The notes under the pieces: model-generated
Databases searched by the model: none
The model's input: the letters and a program-made list of their open reading frames with translations, nothing else
Told to the model about the DNA's origin: nothing
Made by a program: the position numbers and the translations under genes
In this document: one piece after another, positions 49,011-57,744 of the stretch
How the letters are laid out: every line of letters starts with the position of its first letter
Numbering within the stretch: position 1 is the stretch's first letter
DNA from: CALDSL01 sp039810245
GTDB lineage: Bacteria > Chloroflexota > Anaerolineae > Anaerolineales > Anaerolineaceae
Assembly (NCBI GenBank): GCA_039810245.1
Contig: JBDHWQ010000014.1
Location: 29,572 to 93,571, forward strand
Length of the DNA stretch: 64,000 nt
Direction: 5' to 3'

Positions 49011-50297
49011 ATGGGCAGCCATTTCCCGCCTGACCGGCAGAACCAGCTCACTCGCAAGCGCGCGGCGCTGCGCGGCATGTACCTGTTGCTGCTCGCCGGC
49101 ATAATGCTGGCCGCCTGCGCCGGGCTGGAGCCATTGCCCACCCCTACCCTGCCGGCAGATACCGCCACCGCCTCGGCCACGCCTTCCACCACTGCCAGCT
49201 TTACGCCCAGCCCCACCACCGAGCCGACCTTTCCGCTGCCCATCTACACACCCATCACGCCCATCCCACCGCCGTTCGCGCTGGAGCTGCCGCCCGAGGT
49301 GCACGTGGGGGTGTTCCTCGGCCTCGACGCGGTTACCCCCTATGCCGGCCAGTCCGACGCGGTGGCGATCGTGCTGATTAACCAGAACACCGCGCGCGCC
49401 AGCGTCATTTCGCTTGCGCCAGACATGTTCGTCTACATCCCGGGGCTGACGATGCAGCGGCTCAACATCGCGTTCCCATCGGCCGGCTTCCAGGGCATTT
49501 CCGACACGCTGCGCTACAACTTTGGCGTGCGCCCCGACTTTTACGCCGCGGTGCATCTCGACGACTTCGTCAACCTGGTGGACGACCTGGGTGGCATCAC
49601 GATCCAGGCCGCGCAGGGTGTGCACGAGTACTGCGGCGATAACCCGCCCGGCCGGGTGGACATGGACGGCCAGCAGGCCTTTTGCCACCTGCGGCTGCGT
49701 TTTGACACCGACGAAGCCGACCGCAGCCGCCGCCAGGACGAGGTGTTCCGCGGCGTGCTGGCGCGCTTTGTGCGCGGCGGCACGCTGGCGCGGCTGCCCG
49801 CGCTGTATGAGCGCTACAAAGACAGCATCGAGAGTAACCTCGACCTGCGCGACCTGACCGGCCTGGTGCCGCTGGCGCTGCGCCTGGGCGACCCGCGCCG
49901 GGTGGAGTTTTACTACCTGGCCAACGACGACCTGGAAATCTGGACGCTGCCGGATATGCCCCTGCGCGCCGACGTGCTGCTGCCCGACCAGGGCGAAGTG
50001 CAGTCGACCATGCGCCAGGCGCTGGCGTTTGTGCTGGCGCCCGAGCCCGAAAGCGACCTGGCTGCCACGCTGGCCTACCAGCTCACCATTTCGCCCACGC
50101 CCACAAACACCGCCACCGCCACCAACACGCCCACGCGCACCAACACACCGTACCGCTCCCCGATCCCGTCACGGACGCCCACCGGCACCGCCACGCGCAC
50201 CCCCGGCCCCAGCCGCACGCCCACCGAGCCCAATTACTACCCTGTCACGGATACCCTCACGCCCACGCCCAGCGAAACGCCCTCGCCCACGCCGTGA
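49011..50297 (+). CDS. LytR-CpsA-Psr (LCP) family lipoprotein
   Basis: A 428-residue exported protein. The signal ends MYLLLLAGIMLAAC, so it is lipid-anchored near residue 36 rather than held by a membrane helix as in typical LCP proteins. After a T/P linker, the LCP domain (about 95-300) has SDAVAIVLINQNTARASVISLAPDMFVYIPG with the polyprenyl-phosphate-binding arginine region, LNIAFPSAG and LRFDTDEADRSRRQDEV. LCP enzymes attach lipid-linked glycopolymers to the cell wall or to proteins. The tail is a long T/P-rich repeat. Confidence 0.86.
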   Translation: MGSHFPPDRQNQLTRKRAALRGMYLLLLAGIMLAACAGLEPLPTPTLPADTATASATPSTTASFTPSPTTEPTFPLPIYTPITPIPPPFALELPPEVHVGVFLGLDAVTPYAGQSDAVAIVLINQNTARASVISLAPDMFVYIPGLTMQRLNIAFPSAGFQGISDTLRYNFGVRPDFYAAVHLDDFVNLVDDLGGITIQAAQGVHEYCGDNPPGRVDMDGQQAFCHLRLRFDTDEADRSRRQDEVFRGVLARFVRGGTLARLPALYERYKDSIESNLDLRDLTGLVPLALRLGDPRRVEFYYLANDDLEIWTLPDMPLRADVLLPDQGEVQSTMRQALAFVLAPEPESDLAATLAYQLTISPTPTNTATATNTPTRTNTPYRSPIPSRTPTGTATRTPGPSRTPTEPNYYPVTDTLTPTPSETPSPTP

Positions 50298-50391
50298 GAG
50301 GCGATTGCGGCTCTTGCAAAATCTCGCCAATTGTTACACTCACGAGCTTGCAACTACCTTGCAGCCGCGCGGATTCCGCGTGACTCGGCGT

Positions 50392-50397
50392 TATAAT
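50392..50397 (+). promoter_or_regulatory. -10 box of the cyclase/ATPase/TPR gene
   Basis: TATAAT lies 86 bases before the preferred ATG at 50484. A GTG start at 50412, 14 bases behind the box, remains possible. Confidence 0.45.
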
Positions 50398-50483
50398 GGA
50401 CTCACTCAGCAGTGAGGTGGGGGCCGGCTGCGTCCCGCTTCACGGCTTTTTTTATCACGGCCCCGGATCGAACCCTACCGCGC

Positions 50484-53400
50484 ATGACGAACCATTGTAC
50501 CAACTGCGGATTTGACAACCCCGAGGGGATGCGGTTTTGCGGCAACTGCGGCGCGCGCCTGGACGACGCCGCGCCGGCGCACAAACCGCCCGCCACCGGG
50601 CCGCTGGTGCTATCCCGTGCCGGGCTAAGCGAGCGCTTCCAGCGCGCTGGCCTGGAAGCCGCCGGCCAGCGCCGCAGCGTTACCGTGCTGTTCGCCGATC
50701 TGTCCGGCTATACCTCGCTCTCTGAGCAGCTTGATAACGAAGACGTGTACTTCCTGATCCAGGAGTACCTCAAGCTGCTGGCGAACATCGTTTACCGCTA
50801 CGATGGATTTGTGGATAAGTACACTGGCGACGGCCTGATGGCGCTGTTTGGCGCGCCGGTGATGCAGGAGAACAACGCCGAGCTGGCCGTGCGCGCCGCA
50901 CTGGATATGCATATCGAGCTGGCGCGGCTTTCGGCGCGCCTGCCCGGCCGCGCGGGGGTTGAGCTGTTCATCCGCACCGGGCTGCACGCCGGCAGCGTCA
51001 TTGTCGGCAGCGTGGGCTCTGATCTGCAAATGAATTACACCGCCATCGGCGACACGGTCAACCTGGCCAGCCGGCTGGAGCAGGCTGCCCGGCCGGGAAC
51101 CATCCTGGTCAGCGAGGCGGTTTACGCGCGTACACGCGCGCTGTTTGAATTTACGCGCCTGCCGCCGCTGGCGCTCAAGGGCATCAGCAGCATGGTACAG
51201 ACCTACCAGGTCAACGGCGTGCGCGAGCGCCCCGGCCCGGTGCGCGGGCTGGAAGGCCTGCGCCCGCCCATGATCGGCCGCGAAGCCGAGTTTGGGCTGC
51301 TCAAGGTGGCTCTGGCCAGCCTGATCGAAAGTGGCCGCGGCCAGCTTGCCCTGCTCACCGGCGAGGCCGGGCTGGGCAAAACCCGCCTGGTTACTGAGCT
51401 GAAAATGCTGGTGCCGCCACAACTGGTGCAGGTTTTTGAAGGCCACTGCCTCACCTACCGCCGCTCGGTACCGTTCTGGGTCTTCCTCGACCTGCTGCGC
51501 GGCGTGCTGGGAGTCACCGCGTATACGCCCGAGCCGCAGGTGCGCCAGCACCTGGCCAACCGCCTGGATCTCCTGATGGGTGATCAGGCCGCCGAGGCGC
51601 TGCTCATTTTCGAGCATGTGCTCGGCCTGCGCCCCACCAACCCGGCTGCCGATGAGCGCCTGTCGCTGCTCGAGGCCGACCAGTTGCGTAAGCGCGTGGT
51701 GCTGGCCTTCCGCGACTGGCTGGTGGCCGAGGCCAGACGCCAGCCCACCATGTTGGTGCTGGAAGACCTGCACTGGGCCGACGATGCCTCGCTCGACCTG
51801 CTGCAGTTCCTGGCCGATTCCGTGCGCGAAGCCCCGCTGCTGGTCATCGCCATCTCGCGGCCTATCGAAGACGGGCCGCTGCAGGCGTTGGCCGAGCGCG
51901 CCGGCAAGCGTCTGGGTGAGCTGTACCTGCCGATTGCCCTTACCAACCTGGCCCCCGACCAGGCCGAAAAGCTGCTCAACCATCTGCTGGCGGTGCTCAC
52001 CCTGCCCGCCGGTCTGCGCGGAGAAATCCTCGACCGGGCTGCTGGTAACCCGTTCTACCTGGAAGAAATCCTGCGCATGCTGCTCGATCGCGGTATCCTG
52101 CGACGCGACGGTGGCGCGCTGGCCATGGGCCCCGCCGCCGACCTGACCGACCTGGGCGTGCCGGAAACGCTCAAGGGGCTGATCCTGGCGCGTTTTGACC
52201 GGCTGGAACCGCACGAGCGCGAGTTCCTGCAGGTGGCGGCCGCGGTGGGGCGCAGCTTCAGCCTGAAACTGGCGCAGGCCGTGGTGGGCGAGCCGCGCGC
52301 GCAGCGCTTTGCCGAAGTGCTGCCCCGGCTGTTGGAACGCGAGTTCATCCTGCCGGCCGAAGGGCTGCACGGCAGCGAGTACCAGTTCCAGCACATCCTC
52401 GTCTCCGACGCGATCTACAGCACGCTGCTGGCGCGCGACCGCAGCGAGCTGCACGGGCGCATCGGCGCGGCCATCGAGGAACTGTACAGCGACCAGCTCG
52501 ATGAGCAGGTGGAACTGCTGGCGCGCCATTACAGCGCCAGCAACCGCAGCGAGCGCGCCCTGCATTACCTGACCCTGGCCGGGCATAAAGCCGCGCGCAG
52601 TTTCCTTAACCGCGAGGCGCGCCAGTATTACGAGGAAGCCCTGGCGCTCCTACCGCGCAGCGAGCACAGCGCCGAGCAGGAGATGGAGCTGCACAGCCAG
52701 GCCGGCGATGTGCTGGTCTTCCTGGGCGAGTACGCCGCCGCGCGCGAGCATTTTGAAACCGCGCTGGGCCTGGCCGAAGGGCTGCCCCTCGGTCAGCAGG
52801 TGCAGGCGCGCAGCAACCTGCAGCGCAAAATCGGCACCACCCACGAGCGCCAGGGCGACTACGATCGAGCGCTGGCATGCATGAACCAGGCGCTGGCGGC
52901 GCTCACCGCCATTTCTTCACGCTACCCGGTTGAGCGCGCGCGCGTGCTCAACGAGATCGGTTTCATCTACCTGCGCCGCGCCCAGCTCGACGAGGCTGAA
53001 AAATACCTGCAGCGCGCGCTGTGGACGGTGGAACCATCGTCACAGCCTGGGGTGGTAGCGTCCATTTACAACCGCCTGGGCGGAGTGTATTTCATCAAGG
53101 AAGACCTCAAGACCGCCAGCGACTACGCCCGCCGCAGCCTGGAGCTGCGCCAAGAAACCGGCGATCTGTCTGGCGTGGCGCGCATGAACAACAACCTGGC
53201 CATGCTCGAATGGCGGCAGGGTAATTGGGACGAAGCCGCCGCAATCTTCACCAACGCCGGCAAGCTGCACGCCCAGCTCCACGATATTGAGGGCGAAGCC
53301 GAAGTGCATGCCAATCTGGGCATGCTGCTCACCGAAAAGGGCGAGTTGGACGAGGCCCGCCGCCTGCTGGACGGCGCGCTGCGCACCGCGCAGGGCATCG

Positions 53401-53936
53401 GGCATGCCTTCCTCGAAGCGCTGGCCTACCAGGCACTGGCTTACTGCGCCCTGGCCGGGCAGCGCTGGCAGGAAGCGCGCGATTTCGCCGCCCGCGCCGA
53501 GCCAATCTTCCGCGAGATGGGCTTTGCCGAAAACGCTATCGACGTGCAGTTGATGAAAGGCCAGGCCGCCGTCGCCGTGGGTGACCTGGGCGCCGCGCAG
53601 GCTGCGCTGGAAGAGATTGAGCGCTGGCTGCAGGAACGCGGCGATGACCCGGGGGCGCTGCTGCAGCAGGCGCGCGCCGGCTGCCTGCGCGGGCGCGTGC
53701 TGCGCGCCGCCGGCAGCCCCGAGGAAGCCCGCCAGGCCCTCGAATACTGCGCCGAGCGCTTCCAGGAGCTGGACAGCCGCCTGGACCTGGGCCGCGCGCT
53801 GGCCGACCTGGCGCTGCTCTCGCAGCAAACCGGCGACGACGCCGACGCCGGGCGTTACGCCAGCCAGGCGCGCGCCATCTTCGCCCAGTTCGGCGCGCAG
53901 CTCGATTTGCAGCGCATCGAAGAAGCGGGACTATAA
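50484..53936 (+). CDS. Zinc ribbon / class III nucleotidyl cyclase / AAA ATPase / TPR protein
   Basis: An 1150-residue protein from the ATG at 50484, chosen because a zinc ribbon begins at once (Cys5, Cys8, Cys19, Cys22). A class III cyclase domain follows (about 63-245), with metal aspartates in VLFADLSGYTSL (Asp72) and YTGDGLMALFG (Asp116), and the transition-state Asn and Arg in GDTVNLASRLE. A STAND-type ATPase has GEAGLGKT (293-300) and a DLHWADDASL Walker B. About 500 residues of TPR helices close it. It probably makes or senses a cyclic nucleotide in response to a signal bound by the TPR part. Confidence 0.9.
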   Translation: MTNHCTNCGFDNPEGMRFCGNCGARLDDAAPAHKPPATGPLVLSRAGLSERFQRAGLEAAGQRRSVTVLFADLSGYTSLSEQLDNEDVYFLIQEYLKLLANIVYRYDGFVDKYTGDGLMALFGAPVMQENNAELAVRAALDMHIELARLSARLPGRAGVELFIRTGLHAGSVIVGSVGSDLQMNYTAIGDTVNLASRLEQAARPGTILVSEAVYARTRALFEFTRLPPLALKGISSMVQTYQVNGVRERPGPVRGLEGLRPPMIGREAEFGLLKVALASLIESGRGQLALLTGEAGLGKTRLVTELKMLVPPQLVQVFEGHCLTYRRSVPFWVFLDLLRGVLGVTAYTPEPQVRQHLANRLDLLMGDQAAEALLIFEHVLGLRPTNPAADERLSLLEADQLRKRVVLAFRDWLVAEARRQPTMLVLEDLHWADDASLDLLQFLADSVREAPLLVIAISRPIEDGPLQALAERAGKRLGELYLPIALTNLAPDQAEKLLNHLLAVLTLPAGLRGEILDRAAGNPFYLEEILRMLLDRGILRRDGGALAMGPAADLTDLGVPETLKGLILARFDRLEPHEREFLQVAAAVGRSFSLKLAQAVVGEPRAQRFAEVLPRLLEREFILPAEGLHGSEYQFQHILVSDAIYSTLLARDRSELHGRIGAAIEELYSDQLDEQVELLARHYSASNRSERALHYLTLAGHKAARSFLNREARQYYEEALALLPRSEHSAEQEMELHSQAGDVLVFLGEYAAAREHFETALGLAEGLPLGQQVQARSNLQRKIGTTHERQGDYDRALACMNQALAALTAISSRYPVERARVLNEIGFIYLRRAQLDEAEKYLQRALWTVEPSSQPGVVASIYNRLGGVYFIKEDLKTASDYARRSLELRQETGDLSGVARMNNNLAMLEWRQGNWDEAAAIFTNAGKLHAQLHDIEGEAEVHANLGMLLTEKGELDEARRLLDGALRTAQGIGHAFLEALAYQALAYCALAGQRWQEARDFAARAEPIFREMGFAENAIDVQLMKGQAAVAVGDLGAAQAALEEIERWLQERGDDPGALLQQARAGCLRGRVLRAAGSPEEARQALEYCAERFQELDSRLDLGRALADLALLSQQTGDDADAGRYASQARAIFAQFGAQLDLQRIEEAGL

Positions 53937-53949
53937 CATCTCAGCCTGA

Positions 53950-53985
53950 AAAAAAGAGGGCAGCCTTTTGGCTGCCCTCTTTTTT
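53950..53985. terminator. Bidirectional rho-independent terminator
   Basis: The 16-base arms 53950-53965 and 53970-53985 are perfect complements around TTTT. A-run and U-run flank the GC stem, so it works on both strands. It lies between convergent genes. Confidence 0.9.
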
Positions 53986-53999
53986 GAGGCTTTGTCCGT

Positions 54000-55769
54000 T
54001 TACTCTTCTACCCACTGGCCGATGGAGCTGCCGCTGCTGAGCGACGGGCTCTTGCCGGCCAGGAAGTCTTCCACAAAGGACGCGCTGCTAAACGGGGTGC
54101 CGGCCCAGGGCTCGCTGCCGGTCCAGGCGTCCACGCCGCCGCTCCACACGCCGAAGCCGCCGCTCCATACACCCATCCCGCCCGACCAGACACCCATGCC
54201 CCCGCTCCACACGCCCATCGAGCCGGACCAGACGCCCATGCCGCCGCTCCACACCCCCAGCGCGCCGGACCACACGCCCATGCCACCCGACCAGACGCCG
54301 AACTTGCCGCTCCACACGCCGAAACCGCCCGCCCAGTTGCCATACTGGCCCATCGGGTCAGACAGGCCGTCGCGCAGCCGGTAGGTCTGCGTTTCGGGGT
54401 CGTAATAGCTGTAGCCCTCGAAGTGCGCCGTACCCGCCAGGTCAGACTGGATGTCCAGCCCCTGGTTGGCCGCGCCGCTGATATCGGCGGTCACCGCGTC
54501 GTAGGCGTTGACGCGCCCGGCGCCCTGCTGCCACATCGAATAGGTGGCGTCGCTGCCGTCTTCGTTGACCCAGGCCAGCGCAGTCTGCGTCAGGCGATAC
54601 TTGACCTCATCCGGGGTCAGCTCCGGGTGCCTGGAAAGCACCAGCGCGGCCACGCCCGAGACTACCGCGGCCGCCTGCGAGGTACCGGCCATCTCAAAGT
54701 AGGTGCCGCTGACCCGGTTGGCGGTATGCTCGCGCGCGATGCGGCTGCTGGGCAGCATGGTCGAGACCATGTGCGCGCCGGGGGCCACCAGGTCGGGCTT
54801 GACGAAGCCGTCCAGCGTGGGGCCGGCGGCAGAGAAGGGCGTGATGCTGTCATCACCCCAATCGCCGGGGGTATAAGCGTCGGTGAAGGCGCCCACGGTG
54901 ATAATGTAGGGATTGTTGCCGGGCACGTTGATGCTCATTGGGGCGGGGCCGCTGTTTCCGGCCGCCGCCACCACCACGATGCCCCTGGCCCAGGCCGCGC
55001 TTACCGCCTGGTTCAATGGGTCGGCGAAGTAAGGCGACTGCACGTGCGCCAGCAGTGACAGGTTGAGCACGCGGATCTTGTAGCGGTCCTTGTTAGCCAC
55101 CACCCACTGCACGCCCTTGATCACCTTCTCGTAGGTGCCCTGGCCTTTGGAATCCAAAACGCGCACGCCCACCAGGTTTACGCCCGGGGCGACGCCGTTC
55201 CACTCGCGGTCTTTGCCCTTATCCGCGTTGGCGATGATGCCCGCAATGTGCGTGCCGTGCCCGTTGGGGTCGACCGGCATGTGCGTACCGTCGACAAAGT
55301 CTTTCCAGGCCAGCACGCGATTTTTGGCCTTGTTATCGATGGTATGTAGCAAACCGGGGTGCCAGGTCAGGCCTGTATCGATGATGGCTACAGTGATCCC
55401 TGAACCCCTGGCACCCGCGTTCCAGGACAGATCGGCTCCAGTGACGTCTGGATAATCGGTGTTGGGTACTCCCCCGGCTGCTTCCACGATGTGGTTGGGA
55501 GTGATGGCGGTGATGCTGGGGTCTGCGAGCAGGGCTGCTTTGCTGGCTGCGGTGAGATCTGCTGCTACCCCGTTGATGATGTCGAGCCGGGAGGTTACCT
55601 GGCCGCCATGTTGGATTACCTGTTGGACGACGGCTTCGGTGTTCTGTCCCTGAACGATAAAGGACTGCGCTTGCGCTGAGCTGGCTGCGGACCCGGTCAC
55701 CCCAAAAATCAGGAGAAGGGCGATCACCACGGCGATGATGCGACGATGCATTGGTGTCTGGGCGGTCAT
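54000..55769 (-). CDS. Secreted S8 (subtilisin-like) serine peptidase with VWSG heptad repeats
   Basis: A 589-residue preproprotein from the ATG at 55769, with a GGAGACG ribosome-binding site. A signal peptide (to about residue 35) precedes an I9-like propeptide (to about 100). The catalytic triad is in VAIIDTGL (Asp), NGHGTHIAG (His) and AGTSQAAAVVSG (Ser). After the catalytic domain, about ten near-identical seven-residue repeats (GVWSGGM type) form a Trp/Gly-rich tail. The open frame continues far upstream but in low-complexity sequence, so the ATG before the signal peptide is preferred. Confidence 0.9.
   Translation of the reverse strand: MTAQTPMHRRIIAVVIALLLIFGVTGSAASSAQAQSFIVQGQNTEAVVQQVIQHGGQVTSRLDIINGVAADLTAASKAALLADPSITAITPNHIVEAAGGVPNTDYPDVTGADLSWNAGARGSGITVAIIDTGLTWHPGLLHTIDNKAKNRVLAWKDFVDGTHMPVDPNGHGTHIAGIIANADKGKDREWNGVAPGVNLVGVRVLDSKGQGTYEKVIKGVQWVVANKDRYKIRVLNLSLLAHVQSPYFADPLNQAVSAAWARGIVVVAAAGNSGPAPMSINVPGNNPYIITVGAFTDAYTPGDWGDDSITPFSAAGPTLDGFVKPDLVAPGAHMVSTMLPSSRIAREHTANRVSGTYFEMAGTSQAAAVVSGVAALVLSRHPELTPDEVKYRLTQTALAWVNEDGSDATYSMWQQGAGRVNAYDAVTADISGAANQGLDIQSDLAGTAHFEGYSYYDPETQTYRLRDGLSDPMGQYGNWAGGFGVWSGKFGVWSGGMGVWSGALGVWSGGMGVWSGSMGVWSGGMGVWSGGMGVWSGGFGVWSGGVDAWTGSEPWAGTPFSSASFVEDFLAGKSPSLSSGSSIGQWVEE
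54120..54333 (-). repeat. 21-base tandem repeats encoding GVWSG heptads
   Basis: About ten 21-base units encode MGVWSGG, with first-position variants F, L and M and last-position variants K, A, S and G. The final unit decays to VDAWTG. They are at the C-terminal end of the S8 peptidase. Confidence 0.85.
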
Positions 55770-56330
55770 GAGGCGTCTCCTTGATTCTGGTCGGCCCGTT
55801 TTGTTGCGTGGCTGCAATGCGGCAATATTGAGCTGTGTGATGCTGGCTGCGATGGGCTGCGTTGTGGCTGCGATGAAGCGGTGGTGCGTCGCTGCACGGT
55901 GCGTTGCGCGGGGTTGAGCTGCGATGCTGCGGCGATGTGGGCGGCAGTGCGACTGCGATGCGCGGCGATGTGCTGGGTTGTTACAATGCGACGACGGTGG
56001 CTGTGGTGCGCTTCGGTGCGGCTGTGGCGGTTTGCGGTGCTGGCTGCGATGCGCTGCGTTGGGGCTGTATTGCGCAACAAAACGGACCTGGGTGTTGACG
56101 ACCAGGCCCGCCGTTCGTTCTGCTTCTGCGTAGTGTCCGCGTTGTTGGCTGTGATGTGGTTGCGTTGAGCGTCTTCGGCGACCTGGCAGTCGTAGCTCGG
56201 TGAGGAGCGTTAGACCCATGGCTTTGCGCCCCCGGCTTTCACCGGGTTTGCCTTTATCGGTTTGCAAGCTTAGTGTACCCCATCCCCCCGGCAGAGTCAA
56301 CGCCTTTGCGCCCGATTTCACTTTACAGGA
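55770..56330 (-). other. C/A-rich, G-poor low-complexity leader of the S8 peptidase gene
   Basis: This 560-base gap holds no convincing gene. From about 55800 to 56160 the minus strand is rich in C and A and built from degenerate CATCGCAGCC-like words; all frames stay open for long stretches because stop codons are rare in such sequence. A transcript of it would be mostly unstructured and C-rich, like a Rho-loading region. The part nearest 56330 is ordinary. Confidence 0.5.
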
Positions 56331-56348
56331 TTGTTAGGTGAACAGCAT

Positions 56349-56385
56349 ATACATGCCAGTTTGCGCCGCGCAAACTGGCATGTAT
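56349..56385. terminator. Perfect 17-base palindrome after the PfkB gene
   Basis: The arms 56349-56365 and 56369-56385 are exact complements around CCG. It lies next to the pfkB-family stop (56387) and belongs to the same class as 6471, 39702 and 41091. Confidence 0.65.
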
Positions 56386-56386
56386 C

Positions 56387-57274
56387 CTATCTCAAGAACC
56401 GCTCCACCTGCTCCCTGGTCGGAATCTCCCATTGACCGGCTTTGACCGCGGCGGCGGCGGATGCCAGGCGCAGGCGCTCGGCGGGTGGGGCGCCGGCGGC
56501 CAGCAGCGCGGCGTATACACCGTGAAATACGTCGCCACAGCCGGTGGTATCCACCACCGCCGGGGCGGTGTGCGCCGGCTGGTGCTGCGCCACGCCGTCC
56601 GGTCCGCGCCACCACGCGCCTTCTGCACCGCGCGTCACGGCCAGCAGGGCGCGGTCTTCACGCCACAGCGCGGCCAGCATCTCGACCGGCTCGACGGCCC
56701 CGCTGAGCTGCGCCGCGAACGGGTATGACAGGATCAGATGGTCTACCAGCGCCAGCAGCTCGCCAAAGCGCGGCGAGGTGACGCGCTCCAGGTCGGCCAC
56801 CACCGGGATGCCCGCGGCACGCGCCGCGCGCGCGGCGCGGATCATGCCGTCCGGGCTGTGGTGGTCGCCGTAGAGTACGCGCGCCTGGCGAATGATATCC
56901 GTCGCGGGCAGATCGGGATGCGTACCGCCCGGCCGGCGCGAATCGTGGAAGATGGTGCGGCTGTGGGCCGTGGCCGAAACGATGATGTAGGATTCCACCG
57001 GCCCGGCGCCGGGCTGGGTGATTGCATGCGCCAGGTCAATGCCCTCGGCAGCCAGCAGATCGCGGGCGCGCTGCGAGGCGGGGTCGTCGCCCAGCACGCC
57101 GGCATAGGCGCAGCGCGCGCCAAAACGTGCCGCGGCCACCAGCGCCGCGCCGGTCAGGCCGCCCAGGCGGGTGTGGCGCTGGCGGATGGGGGCCTTGCTG
57201 TCCTCGGGCGGGTACGCGTCAACTGCCAGCAGGGTGTCGAGCGTCACCACGCCCACGCCCAGCACGTCGAACAT
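56387..57274 (-). CDS. PfkB/ribokinase-family sugar or nucleoside kinase
   Basis: A 295-residue kinase. The N-terminal family motif is LGGLTGAALVAAARFGARCAYAGVLGDD, and the C-terminal signature is VVDTTGCGDVFHGVYAALL, where Asp of GCGD is the catalytic base (the usual GAGD is changed to GCGD). The fold is that of ribokinase. The substrate is unknown; sulfofructose, ribose, adenosine or fructose kinases are all in this group. The start codon follows the stop of the CoA-binding gene with no gap, so they are translated together. Confidence 0.86.
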   Translation of the reverse strand: MFDVLGVGVVTLDTLLAVDAYPPEDSKAPIRQRHTRLGGLTGAALVAAARFGARCAYAGVLGDDPASQRARDLLAAEGIDLAHAITQPGAGPVESYIIVSATAHSRTIFHDSRRPGGTHPDLPATDIIRQARVLYGDHHSPDGMIRAARAARAAGIPVVADLERVTSPRFGELLALVDHLILSYPFAAQLSGAVEPVEMLAALWREDRALLAVTRGAEGAWWRGPDGVAQHQPAHTAPAVVDTTGCGDVFHGVYAALLAAGAPPAERLRLASAAAAVKAGQWEIPTREQVERFLR

Positions 57275-57727
57275 TTACTTGGGCTGCTTGCCGGCCAGCC
57301 GGTTGACCCAGCGGTGGAAGTTATGCGGGAATTTGACCGGCCCGGCGTACATCATGATGCACTCGCCCTGCACCACCTGGATGCCGTTCTGCTCGCAGAT
57401 GGCAATCGCAGTGGCCGATTCCGCGCCGGGCTGCAGCCAAACGCGCCCGATGCCGGCTTCCGCTGCCTGGCGCACCATCACTTCGGTCTGCGCGGGCGGT
57501 ACAATAAACACCACCCCACCCACCGGCTCGGGCAGGTGCAGCAGATCGGGGTAGGCCGGGTCGCCGTCGATCGTATCCGCGTTGGGGTTGACCGCGAACA
57601 CGCGGTAACCCTTGCTTTTCATGTCACGGTACACCATCGAGCCAAACTTGTTCTTGTTGCGCGACGCGCCCACGATCGCCAGCGCCGGCTGGCGCATGAA
57701 ATCATCTACCAGCGATTTCGAGGTCAT
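57275..57727 (-). CDS. CoA-binding domain protein (YccU family)
   Basis: A 150-residue single Rossmann domain from the ATG at 57727, with a GGAGCC ribosome-binding site. It shows the CoA-binding start LAIVGASRNKNKFGSMVYRDMKSKGYRVFAVNP, the middle VFIVPPAQTEVMVRQAAEAGI, and VWLQPGAES near the nucleotide site, then the metal-like NGIQVVQGECIMM. Free-standing members bind CoA but have no known reaction. It sits in a run with the PAS protein and PfkB kinase on the minus strand. Confidence 0.9.
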   Translation of the reverse strand: MTSKSLVDDFMRQPALAIVGASRNKNKFGSMVYRDMKSKGYRVFAVNPNADTIDGDPAYPDLLHLPEPVGGVVFIVPPAQTEVMVRQAAEAGIGRVWLQPGAESATAIAICEQNGIQVVQGECIMMYAGPVKFPHNFHRWVNRLAGKQPK

Positions 57728-57744
57728 AGCAGGCTCCTGAATAC

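Noticed and set aside
50625..52586. A 653-codon minus-strand open frame opposite the cyclase/ATPase gene
   Set aside because: Gln/His/Arg-rich shadow without domain similarity; the plus frame has a complete set of cyclase and Walker motifs.
55770..56321. A 184-codon N-terminal extension of the S8 peptidase
   Set aside because: It is His/Arg/Ser-rich low-complexity sequence from a C/A-rich tract, and a normal signal peptide with a ribosome-binding site starts at 55769.
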